IMG/VR virus record: IMGVR_UViG_3300025141_000686
Span: 1 to 25,135 of that record
Length of the DNA: 25,135 nucleotides
Reading direction: 5' to 3' (one strand)
From: a virus
The translations under genes were made by a program, and so were the position numbers. Shown piece after piece: positions 16,340 to 23,188 of the stretch. The notes under the pieces were generated by a model. The model saw nothing but the letters and a program-made list of their open reading frames with translations, was not told the origin of the DNA and made no database searches. The stretch's first letter is position 1, and every line of letters starts with the position of its first letter.

Positions 16340-17038
16340 ATGAGTGGAATCATGAAGATTCAGCAGAGAAGGGATGAATTAAAAAATCCTAAGACAGAAG
16401 AAACAAAACATACAGAGGTTTGGCTCAAGGATGGAGAACAACTTTTTTGTACATCAGTTGCTAGTGGAGCAGACGATGACAAGCTAGTAGATGAATTATG
16501 GATGTATACCTTTAGAATAGGTAATAGATTCCGTAGTCTATTACAAGATTCTTCAGTAGATGCAACTGGTGTTCCAGAGGATACTAGAGCTTCTCATAGA
16601 TTTGGTTTGTGGGTATATGCACATTATATTTTCCATGTGGACAAAAGAAATGATGAGTGGGAAGAAGTAGAGACTCCATCTGGAGTAAAGATGTTCAAAG
16701 AAGTAATTGATGATTATAGAATAGTTCAGTTAGCTTTTGGTAGAGGGGATTATGTCTGGAATCAGCTAGTAGAAATTTATGGTGATTGGGGTAGTTTAAA
16801 TAAAGGAGTAATTAGAGTTAAGCGTAATGGTATTGGTCTAGATACTTCTTATGCTATTATGGCTACAACTAAAAAAGAAAAGATTCCTGCAGCAAGAAAA
16901 GCAGAAGCATCTGATTTACAGACAATTAAAGAGTACAATTTAGAGAGGTATGGTAAACCTCTGACTGAAGAAGATATGGATATGATGACGATTCATAATA
17001 CTGCTAATGGACACTCATCTGAGGAAACTACTTACTAA
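16340..17038 (+). CDS. Putative single-stranded DNA-binding protein
   Basis: The product is 232 residues from ATG 16340, chosen because GAGGGAG lies 9 nt upstream; an earlier ATG at 16319 overlaps the primase and lacks a ribosome site. The core has aromatic and basic strands (WMYTFRIGNRFRSLL, then RFGLWVYAHYIFHVDKR) and ends with VIRVKRNGIGLDTSYAIMAT, resembling the 'i.R.G.G..T.Y.i.p' element of some phage SSB-like proteins. The C-terminus is acidic (EEDMDMM, SSEETTY), as in many SSBs. It lies between primase and DNA polymerase, exactly where an SSB would be encoded. The assignment is inference from location and these patterns. Confidence 0.45.
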   Translation: MSGIMKIQQRRDELKNPKTEETKHTEVWLKDGEQLFCTSVASGADDDKLVDELWMYTFRIGNRFRSLLQDSSVDATGVPEDTRASHRFGLWVYAHYIFHVDKRNDEWEEVETPSGVKMFKEVIDDYRIVQLAFGRGDYVWNQLVEIYGDWGSLNKGVIRVKRNGIGLDTSYAIMATTKKEKIPAARKAEASDLQTIKEYNLERYGKPLTEEDMDMMTIHNTANGHSSEETTY

Positions 17039-19102
17039 GTGTCTCTAGTAACTAAGGCTACTTTTGATTCTGATTTTGCAGGATTAAAGGAAGTTATTAG
17101 TTCTTATAATGCAAAGAAAACTCTTGTTGTTGATGTAGAAACTAATGGCAAAGACCCCTATAGCTACAATCAAATTTGTGGCTTGGGGGTCGGAGACCAT
17201 CATGGTACTTTAACTCAGTACTATCCTTTTAGGCATCAGCAAGGAGAGAATCTTGATATTGAGCATTTAAAAGAAGTAGTAGCTTTTCTCAATGATTCTG
17301 TGGATACTTTTATAGGTTTTAACTGTAAATTCGATTTTCGTTTTTTAGAGAAGGAAGGAGTAGATTTTTCCGATAAAAAACTAATTGACGTTATCGTAAT
17401 GGCTCGGTTAATTGAACCGGCAGAAACAGCAGAAGCCATGTTTACACAAATGAGTTTAACGTCTGTAGGAACAAGGCATTATGGTATTGGAGCAGTACAA
17501 TACGATATTGACACAAAACTTGAATTAAGAAAGAAAAAGTGGGATAAGGATTATTCTTTGTCACCACCAACTTTTTTAGGGCCTTATTGCGAGAAAGATG
17601 TTGAGTTAACTACTAGATTATATAATGATTGTTTAAAAAAGATTATTAAATCTAAGCAAACCAATCTTTATGAGATGCAATGTGACCTTACAAAAGTTTT
17701 ATTTAATACTGAAAGAAGAGGAATTGCTGTAGATGAACAGTATGCAGAAGAGGCTCAACAAAAAGTATTGAAACGTCTTGATGAAGTAGAGCAACAAATA
17801 TTAAATATGTCAGGTCGTATAAAATGGCGTGCTGATATTCCTTCTACTTCTGTTGAACATGATTTAGAAAAAGAATTTAATATTTTAAGTTATCAGCAAG
17901 TAGGAAAGGTTTTTAATAGTATGGGAATAGAGTCCCCAACGAAGACTGCTACAGGTGCTGATTCTTGGGATGAAGCTACTTTGATTAATATTAATCATCC
18001 TATAGCAGGGTTACTCAGACAGTATAGAACTTTAAGGAAACTAAATTCTACTTATATAAAACCTTACCTAAATTCTGAGATTATGAGGACTGTATTTTGT
18101 AATTGGGGAACATCTACAGGTAGATTATCTAGCCGTAATCCTAATTTACAGAATATACCTAGAAATCATTTTAAGATGGAAGGAGTTTCTTTAACTGATG
18201 AAGAAGCTGAAAATCTGTATCTTAAAATTAAAAGTTTGTTTGCTTCAAAAGGAATATCTATTCCTGATTCTATATCAAAAGAAGTTTTGGAAACTTGGTC
18301 TTTTGTAGGAGATGAATCATATGACGATTCAGATGATAATCAAATAGCGATTAGAAGACTATTTATATCTAGACCTGATTATCAATTAATTAGTTTTGAC
18401 TATTCTCAGATGGAAGTTAGAGTATTTCTTTCTTATTTTCTTAATGAGGTTACAGAAGCTATGTTAAAGAAACAGGATGTAGATTTTCATACTGAAGCAG
18501 CTAAATTAGCTTTCGGTATAACTGAAGATGATAAACGTTTTAAGGAGTTTAGACAAATGGCTAAAGCTATTACATTTGGAACTATTTATGGTATTGGAAA
18601 TAAAAAACTTGCTGAACAATTAGGAGTTTCTCCTACAGAAGCAGGGGCTTATAAAAGACAGTATTTTAGTGCCATGAAAGGTTCAAAGAAATTTTTTACT
18701 GATGCTACTAAAAAAATTGAACAATGGGGTTTTGTAAAAAATAGGTATGGGCGTGTATATAAATTGCCTAAAGCTGTTGCTTACAAAGCAGTAAATTATC
18801 TAGTACAGGGAACTAGTGCTGATATTCTAAGTGAGCGAATGATAGAGATAGATAAATACCTTGCTGATAAGCAGAGTAATATCCTACTTCAAGTTCATGA
18901 TGAGATTATCTGCGAGATTCATAACTCTGAATTGGATAATATACCATTTGTTATAAAATCTTTATTGGAGACAAATAGTTTAGATATTCCTTTGGTAGTG
19001 GATATGGAAATTTGTTCTCCTTCATGGGCATCAAAAAAGGATTTTACTATTCCAACAGAATATATGGAAGAGGATGATTATCTGGAATATTTAGATAAAT
19101 AA
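17039..19102 (+). CDS. polA: Family A DNA polymerase with 3'-5' exonuclease
   Basis: The protein is 687 residues with a GTG start directly after the preceding TAA; GAGGAA lies 12 nt upstream. The proofreading domain has DVE (D32, E34), GFNCKFD (N95, D99) and Y183-x3-D187. The polymerase domain has motif A DYSQMEVRV (D454), motif B R505-x3-K509-x3-F513 ending in YG, and motif C VHDE (H620-E622). There is no 5'-nuclease domain, as usual for phage enzymes. The residue matching E. coli Phe762 is Phe513. Between NPNLQNIP (~367-374) and IRRLF (~438-442) there are ~60 extra residues with an acidic end, absent in E. coli Pol I. It replicates the phage genome with the upstream helicase, primase and SSB-like protein. 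Confidence 0.93.
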   Translation: MSLVTKATFDSDFAGLKEVISSYNAKKTLVVDVETNGKDPYSYNQICGLGVGDHHGTLTQYYPFRHQQGENLDIEHLKEVVAFLNDSVDTFIGFNCKFDFRFLEKEGVDFSDKKLIDVIVMARLIEPAETAEAMFTQMSLTSVGTRHYGIGAVQYDIDTKLELRKKKWDKDYSLSPPTFLGPYCEKDVELTTRLYNDCLKKIIKSKQTNLYEMQCDLTKVLFNTERRGIAVDEQYAEEAQQKVLKRLDEVEQQILNMSGRIKWRADIPSTSVEHDLEKEFNILSYQQVGKVFNSMGIESPTKTATGADSWDEATLININHPIAGLLRQYRTLRKLNSTYIKPYLNSEIMRTVFCNWGTSTGRLSSRNPNLQNIPRNHFKMEGVSLTDEEAENLYLKIKSLFASKGISIPDSISKEVLETWSFVGDESYDDSDDNQIAIRRLFISRPDYQLISFDYSQMEVRVFLSYFLNEVTEAMLKKQDVDFHTEAAKLAFGITEDDKRFKEFRQMAKAITFGTIYGIGNKKLAEQLGVSPTEAGAYKRQYFSAMKGSKKFFTDATKKIEQWGFVKNRYGRVYKLPKAVAYKAVNYLVQGTSADILSERMIEIDKYLADKQSNILLQVHDEIICEIHNSELDNIPFVIKSLLETNSLDIPLVVDMEICSPSWASKKDFTIPTEYMEEDDYLEYLDK

Positions 19103-19107
19103 AGAAT

Positions 19108-19147
19108 CAATGGATATACCCCCCCTAAGAAGGGGGTATATCCATTG
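19108..19147 (+). promoter_or_regulatory. Perfect 16-bp hairpin sequestering the mom-like start
   Basis: Bases 19108-19123 and 19132-19147 are exact reverse complements (CAATGGATATACCCCC / GGGGGTATATCCATTG) around an 8-nt loop. The stem begins 5 nt after the polymerase stop. The right arm holds both the G-rich Shine-Dalgarno run (19132-19136) and the TTG start (19145-19147) of the mom-like gene. The following bases (AAGAAAAATAAG) contain no U-tract, arguing against an intrinsic terminator on this strand. A translation-blocking role is proposed. Confidence 0.75.
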
Positions 19148-19672
19148 AAGAAAAATAAGGGGGATAACACGGACATAACAGTAAAAGATATAGTAGTTGA
19201 ACAAACACGAGCGCAAATCGCTTGTATGTTGAATGAACTATGGCATTCCAAACTACCAGACATCCATTGGTCAAATGTTGTAAGAAATAAGCATTATATA
19301 TGCTATGCATTCAAATATAAGCAAGCAATAATAGGTGTGGGTATATGGTCTTCACCTGTAGCAGCCAATAGATTCAAGGATGGGGATAAGTTATTAGAGT
19401 TAAGAAGACTTGCTTTATCTGATGTATGTCCTAGAAATACAGCCTCCTTTGTTATAGCAACTATGATAAAGGATATTAAGGAACGATTTCCAGAGTTGAT
19501 ACGATTAATTTCCTATCAGGATACAGAAGCCCATTTAGGAACTATATATAAAGCATCTAACTGGACACAGGCTCCTCAACAGACTCCTTTATTAGATTGG
19601 ACTACTTCAAAACGAAAACGGACTCCTTTACAGTCCACAGCAGCTAAGATTAGATGGGAGTATGAATTATAA
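19145..19672 (+). CDS. mom: Mom-like GNAT DNA-modification protein
   Basis: At 175 residues this fits Mom-like phage acyltransferases of the GNAT fold. Their Mu prototype converts adenine in DNA to an N6-carbamoylmethyl-type base and so protects phage DNA from restriction. Family-like segments are LWHSKLP (32-38), IWSSPVA (67-73), ELRRLAL (85-91), PRNTAS (96-101), LISYQDT (121-127) and GTIYKASNW (132-140). The C-terminus is basic. The start TTG (19145) has a GGGGG run 8 nt upstream; both are in a perfect hairpin. The next possible start, ATG 19226, would remove 27 residues and leave no good ribosome site. In Mu the gene is tightly controlled because its product is toxic; the rare start and hairpin here fit that. 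The modified site and base are unknown. Confidence 0.78.
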   Translation: MKKNKGDNTDITVKDIVVEQTRAQIACMLNELWHSKLPDIHWSNVVRNKHYICYAFKYKQAIIGVGIWSSPVAANRFKDGDKLLELRRLALSDVCPRNTASFVIATMIKDIKERFPELIRLISYQDTEAHLGTIYKASNWTQAPQQTPLLDWTTSKRKRTPLQSTAAKIRWEYEL

Positions 19673-19673
19673 G

Positions 19674-20063
19674 ATGGTACAGTTTAATAAAAATTTTAAG
19701 CATGATTTAGAATTTGGGGAAATTAGGGAGCAGAAAGTTGCTGATATTTTCCTAAATGAGAAAATTGAAGTAAAAACAGAGCGTGATACATGGTTCACTA
19801 CAGGAAATATTGCTATAGAGATAAAGTATAGGAATGAAGATAGTGGTCTTAGAACTACTGAATCTAAGTATTGGATGCATATTCTTGACTATAATGGTCA
19901 ACAATTTTGTACGTTGATGTTTGAGGTTGCTACTTTAAGAAAATTGGTTAATGAATTATTAGACCAAGAAAAAGCTGTGATTAAAATGGGTGGGGATGAT
20001 AAACAAAGTACTTTAGTTCTTATACCAATTAGTAAAATATTCACAGTTGCTAATCAGATATAG
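19674..20063 (+). CDS. PD-(D/E)XK-like endonuclease family protein
   Basis: The protein has 129 residues from ATG 19674; an earlier ATG at 19662 (133 residues, 11-nt overlap with mom) is only 1 nt from the GGGAG ribosome site and so less likely. The layout helix with Glu (GEIREQKVADIF), strand with EVKTE (32-36), strand with IAIEIKYR, then 'SGLRTTESKYWMHIL', resembles small PD-(D/E)XK-fold nucleases found in phages. Candidate metal ligands are Glu16 or Glu19, Glu32, Lys34, Glu49 and Lys51. It could be a structure-specific nuclease for replication branches, or, given its neighbour, act against unmodified DNA. The fold call is pattern-based. Confidence 0.55.
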   Translation: MVQFNKNFKHDLEFGEIREQKVADIFLNEKIEVKTERDTWFTTGNIAIEIKYRNEDSGLRTTESKYWMHILDYNGQQFCTLMFEVATLRKLVNELLDQEKAVIKMGGDDKQSTLVLIPISKIFTVANQI

Positions 20064-20075
20064 ATAGAGTATAAT
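20047..20075 (+). promoter_or_regulatory. Putative sigma-70-type promoter for the recombination genes
   Basis: TTGCTA (20047-20052, 4 of 6) and a perfect TATAAT (20070-20075) are spaced by 17 nt. The -10 lies in the 44-base gap before the gene at 20108, in the same AGTATAATA context as at 1591 and 3468. It would allow the recombination genes to be expressed separately from the mom-like gene. Confidence 0.55.
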
Positions 20076-20107
20076 AGGTTTTATATTAAATACAGGAGAG
20101 AATAAAT

Positions 20108-20341
20108 ATGTCAAAAGTTAGCGTACATTTAGGATTTACATTCAGAGTAGAGCCATTAGACCAGAATCAATATGGTAGAGTAGACCTTACTTATGACCAG
20201 ATTGATACTGAACTACCTCTTCAACCTCAATTAGATTCATCTAATGATGTAGCAGATATAGTTTGGGGTACTATTAAAGAGAAAGTAGATTCACAAATTG
20301 ATAGTATGCTACTAAAGAAGAAGAAGAAGAATACTGGATAA
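20108..20341 (+). CDS. Small hypothetical protein
   Basis: A 77-residue protein of unknown family. Residues 1-35 look beta-rich (VSVHLGFTFRVEPLD and GRVDLTYDQIDTEL), residues ~45-68 helical, and the C-terminus is a run of Lys. AGGAGAG lies before the ATG, downstream of a good promoter candidate. It heads the run MazG-like - RecA-like - nucleases - resolvase, so a part in DNA metabolism is possible, but no motif supports a specific role. Confidence 0.55.
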   Translation: MSKVSVHLGFTFRVEPLDQNQYGRVDLTYDQIDTELPLQPQLDSSNDVADIVWGTIKEKVDSQIDSMLLKKKKKNTG

Positions 20342-20343
20342 AT

Positions 20344-20601
20344 ATGTCTGAGCTTGGTCGTATAGTAGTTTTAGAAGCTATCTTAAAAGAAAGAGAGCTT
20401 CAAGATTCTGTATGGAAAGACCAAGAAGATTACTCCAATGAATGGTGGCATGTGATAGCCACAGAGAAAAGTGGAGAAGTCGCTAAAGAGATATACCAAG
20501 CCTCTGAGAAACAATTACTTAGAAAACTCATTGTTTTATGTGCTGTTTATTTTGCTTGGGCAGAGATGTTAGTTAAAAATTCACAAGGAGATATTGAATG
20601 A
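20344..20601 (+). CDS. MazG-like (all-alpha NTP pyrophosphohydrolase fold) protein, probably degenerate
   Basis: At 85 residues this is a short all-helical protein of the MazG-like type: ILKERELQDSVW, then ATEKSGEVAKEIYQ, then KLIVLCAVYFAWAEML. In active relatives the middle helix has EE-x2-E and a later helix has E-x2-D, which bind Mg2+ for NTP hydrolysis. Here the first is E41-K-S-G-E45, and the second is replaced by K61-L-I-V64, so metal binding is likely impaired. It may have become a regulatory or scaffold protein, or the call may be only a fold resemblance. Its TGA overlaps the recA-like ATG (ATGA) and its end supplies that gene's AAGGAGA ribosome site. Confidence 0.6.
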   Translation: MSELGRIVVLEAILKERELQDSVWKDQEDYSNEWWHVIATEKSGEVAKEIYQASEKQLLRKLIVLCAVYFAWAEMLVKNSQGDIE

Positions 20602-21554
20602 AACAAAGCGCAAAAGAAATAATGGACACTTTGTTAAAGAATGATAAAAATTTGAAGTTGGGGAATGATGATGAGTTTGTGTATTCACGAATTCCTTTTA
20701 ATATTCCTAATCTAGATAAATTAACTGGTGGAGGAATTCCTACAAAAAGGATATCTCTTATACATGGCCCTTCTAATGTAGGTAAATCTTATTTAGCTTT
20801 ACGTCTATTGAATACTGTACAGAAACAAGGCGGTTTAACGGCTTGGGTAGATACAGAACTATCGTGGGATAGAGAGTGGGTTGCTAAAGCTGGGGTAAAT
20901 CCTGATGAAGTATTGATGGTACAACCAAAAAATGGTGAACATGCTTTAGATAAGATGAGAGATTTTATGAGAGAGGGTGTAGATATTATTGTTTTAGATA
21001 GTCTAGCAGGATTAGTTCCTGAAAATATAGAAGCAGGAGATTTTTCTTATAGTCCTATAGCATGGCAATCTAGATTTATAAACCAATCCTTACCTAAACT
21101 AGTGAATAGTTTAAGACATGGGTCTACTCTAGTGGTTATAAATCAAGTGAGAGATTCTTTAAGTCCATCACAATTTCAATCGATGCCGGGAGGAAAGGGA
21201 CAAATATACTTTGCTCATGTTATGTTGGAATTAAAAAAGGGCGGTTGGCTAGAGGAAGAATTAGAAGGGAAAAAGACTAAACGTAAATTAGGTTTTGATA
21301 TAGATGTTAGATTGAAAAAAACAAAAGCAGGGGGACATAATTGGGAAAATGTTCTTGTGCCTTTTAGGGTAGAGGGGGGTATTGATATCATAGAATGTAA
21401 TATGAGGGAAGCTATAGCACAAGATTTAATAAAGAAAAATGGTGCTTGGTATACATACAAAGATAATAGAATACAAGGAATGAATGGATTAAGAAATTTC
21501 TTTACAGCTAATCCTAAAGTTTACCAAGAAATGGAAAATGAACTCTCCACCTAG
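20598..21554 (+). CDS. recA-like: RecA/UvsX-like recombinase
   Basis: A 318-residue strand-exchange ATPase. After an N-terminal ~25 residues comes IPNLDKLTGGGIPTKRISLI, typical of the RecA core, then Walker A GPSNVGKS (57-64), a catalytic-region 'WVDTELSWDREW' (83-94) and Walker B IIVLDS (130-135). VVINQVRDSLSPSQFQSMPG corresponds to the strand before DNA-binding loop 2, and 'GGKGQIYFAHVMLEL' follows it. The bacterial C-terminal domain is reduced, as in phage proteins such as UvsX. It would form filaments on ssDNA and drive recombination-dependent replication together with the UvsY-like and RuvC-like products encoded downstream. It could also be read as a Sak4-like single-strand annealing ATPase, but the length and loop favour a full recombinase. 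Confidence 0.82.
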   Translation: MKQSAKEIMDTLLKNDKNLKLGNDDEFVYSRIPFNIPNLDKLTGGGIPTKRISLIHGPSNVGKSYLALRLLNTVQKQGGLTAWVDTELSWDREWVAKAGVNPDEVLMVQPKNGEHALDKMRDFMREGVDIIVLDSLAGLVPENIEAGDFSYSPIAWQSRFINQSLPKLVNSLRHGSTLVVINQVRDSLSPSQFQSMPGGKGQIYFAHVMLELKKGGWLEEELEGKKTKRKLGFDIDVRLKKTKAGGHNWENVLVPFRVEGGIDIIECNMREAIAQDLIKKNGAWYTYKDNRIQGMNGLRNFFTANPKVYQEMENELST

Positions 21555-21849
21555 AGATTATACTAAACAGGAAAATATTATAGCAGGACTTTTATCTGAG
21601 TCTGGTTTAAGATATTCTGACCAAACAGAATTTCCTCCTTATACAGTAGATTTCTATATAGCTGAGATTGAGACAGTAATTGAAGCAGATGGCATATATG
21701 GTCATTTTCAGAAGCGAGACAGCAAAAGAGATGCTTTTTTATTAGAGCAAGACGAAGTTAAGCATATAATACATATTAAAGAAAAAACAAAAAAAGATAT
21801 AAAGGAAAAATTATGGCAGGAATTGAACAAATTAAGTCAGCCAAATTAA
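21538..21849 (+). CDS. Vsr/DUF559-like PD-(D/E)XK endonuclease
   Basis: A 103-residue protein with a compact nuclease core: YTVDFYIAEIETVIEADG carries Asp38 and Glu49-x-Asp51-Gly, followed by His56 and then KRDAFLLEQDEVKHIIHI. This is the 'DF.ip....viE.DG..H...D..Rd..l...g..v..i' plan of the Vsr and DUF559 families. Vsr nicks at T:G mismatches; DUF559 members are uncharacterised nucleases. The gene overlaps the RecA-like gene by 17 nt and the Cas4-like gene by 37 nt, so it belongs to the same recombination/repair operon. Function as a repair or branch nuclease is inferred. Confidence 0.68.
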   Translation: MNSPPRDYTKQENIIAGLLSESGLRYSDQTEFPPYTVDFYIAEIETVIEADGIYGHFQKRDSKRDAFLLEQDEVKHIIHIKEKTKKDIKEKLWQELNKLSQPN

Positions 21850-22475
21850 ATAAATATAGAGAAGATATTTGGCTAGTAGATTTATTAGATGAGTATTTAG
21901 GGGGTACTATGGATTCTCCAAGGTCTGGAGTATTCCATCCGTCTACTTTAAGTAATAAGTGTGATAGAGCTGTATGGTTAATTTATCATGGGCAGATGGT
22001 GTCTTCTCCTTTAGAAGCTGTAACACAACGAATTTTTCAGAATGGTGATTATTTAGAAAAACGTGTGGAAAAATGGCTTACTAATCTAAGGATATTAGTA
22101 GGAAGAGAAATACCAGTAAAATTTGAATTTCCTCCTATGTCTGGAAGAATGGACTTTTTAATTAAACACGAACTTTATGGGATAATGCCTATAGAGTTAA
22201 AATCTATAAACACGTCTGGTTTTTCAAAATTAACCACACCTAAAGAAGAACATCAATTACAATTACAGATGTATCTTAATATGGGTAATTATGAGAAAGG
22301 AACTATTTTATATGAGAATAAAAATGACCAAAAACTTAAATCATTCATTATTGAAAAAAATCCTGCTCAATGGGATTCTATAATAGAGAGATGTTTTAAA
22401 ATTCAGAATATGCCAGAAGCTCCTGAGAAATGTACTGGAGCAAGATGGTGTGCTTGTAGGAGAGTGGAAAAATGA
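21813..22475 (+). CDS. Cas4-like PD-(D/E)XK nuclease with Fe-S cysteines
   Basis: The 220-residue protein has the Cas4/RecB-type layout. Cys50 (SNKCDRAVW) near the N-terminus and Cys207, Cys213 and Cys215 at the C-terminus could hold a 4Fe-4S cluster. Catalytic residues are Asp114 (SGRMDFLI), Glu128-x-Lys130 (IELK) and the QLQLQMYL helix (148-155) typical of RecB nucleases. In phages such proteins act as exonucleases that make 3' ssDNA ends for recombination, here for the RecA-like protein encoded just upstream. No CRISPR genes or arrays occur nearby, so an adaptation role is not suggested. The ATG is inside the preceding gene. Confidence 0.78.
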   Translation: MAGIEQIKSAKLNKYREDIWLVDLLDEYLGGTMDSPRSGVFHPSTLSNKCDRAVWLIYHGQMVSSPLEAVTQRIFQNGDYLEKRVEKWLTNLRILVGREIPVKFEFPPMSGRMDFLIKHELYGIMPIELKSINTSGFSKLTTPKEEHQLQLQMYLNMGNYEKGTILYENKNDQKLKSFIIEKNPAQWDSIIERCFKIQNMPEAPEKCTGARWCACRRVEK

Positions 22476-23188
22476 TACAAACAATTACATTTACAGGGGC
22501 TAGTGATTCAACTAACCCACAAGATTTAATAGATATTTCAGAGAAATACCCTTTTGTAGAATGGGGAATTCTTGTACCTACTTATAAGATAGGTAGATTT
22601 CCATCTAAAGAGTGGTTAGAAAATTTAGTTAAGGTAACAAAAGATACTTCAGTTAGATTATCTGGACATTTCTGTGAGCCTTGGGTAGAACATTTACTTA
22701 TAGATGGGAATTATATAAATGATATAAAAAAAGAGCTTGGTACTGAAGTATTTAATGCTTTTAAAAGAATTCAGATAAATTTCCATGGTATTGAATATAC
22801 TGGATATAGTACTAGTTTTGAGAAAATGATGGCTGACCATAAGGATAAAGAATTCATCCTTCAAGCTGATGGTGTAAATAATTGGATAAGTACTCAAGTA
22901 AAAGCTCCTAATGCTTCTATTTTGGTAGATAAGTCAAGTGGAGCAGGGATTTTTAATAATGTATGGCCTTCTTTTAATAAAAAGAAATTTGGATATGCTG
23001 GTGGTTTAAATATAGAAACTTTACCAATAGCTATGAAAACTTGGATAAAAACAGCTAGAGATATACCTTGGATAGATATAGAATCTGGTATTATGGAAGA
23101 AGAGGATGGAAATTTCTCAATTCCTAGAGTAACAGAAGTAATAGAATATATGAATCCGTATATTTTTAAAGGAATGGTAGATGGATAA
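22472..23188 (+). CDS. TrpF-like TIM-barrel protein of unknown function
   Basis: At 238 residues the sequence shows alternating strands and helices of a TIM barrel with elements like those of phosphoribosylanthranilate isomerase: FTGASDSTNPQDL near the start, ILVDKSSGAGI (150-160), FGYAGGLN (173-180) and WIDIESGI (200-207), which resemble the phosphate-binding loops. The catalytic Cys of TrpF (in 'K-I-C-G') is replaced by Thr8, while Asp153 sits at the place of the general acid. Isomerase activity is therefore doubtful, and a different phosphosugar- or nucleotide-linked role is likely. Its ATGA overlap with the Cas4-like gene places it firmly in the recombination operon, an unexpected place for a tryptophan enzyme. 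Confidence 0.6.
   Translation: MIQTITFTGASDSTNPQDLIDISEKYPFVEWGILVPTYKIGRFPSKEWLENLVKVTKDTSVRLSGHFCEPWVEHLLIDGNYINDIKKELGTEVFNAFKRIQINFHGIEYTGYSTSFEKMMADHKDKEFILQADGVNNWISTQVKAPNASILVDKSSGAGIFNNVWPSFNKKKFGYAGGLNIETLPIAMKTWIKTARDIPWIDIESGIMEEEDGNFSIPRVTEVIEYMNPYIFKGMVDG

Noticed and set aside
19108-19147. Rho-independent terminator after the polymerase gene
   Set aside because: The stem is strong, but no U-tract follows on the + strand; the next bases are A-rich. On the - strand there is some T-richness but no gene to terminate. A role in control of the mom-like start explains its position better.
19078-19310. Two small - strand ORFs over the hairpin and mom start
   Set aside because: They span an intergenic hairpin and the start of a well-supported + strand gene, and show no family pattern.
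21813-22475. CRISPR-associated Cas4
   Set aside because: The protein is Cas4-like, but no cas1/cas2 or repeat array is present; the recombination neighbours indicate a phage resection nuclease.
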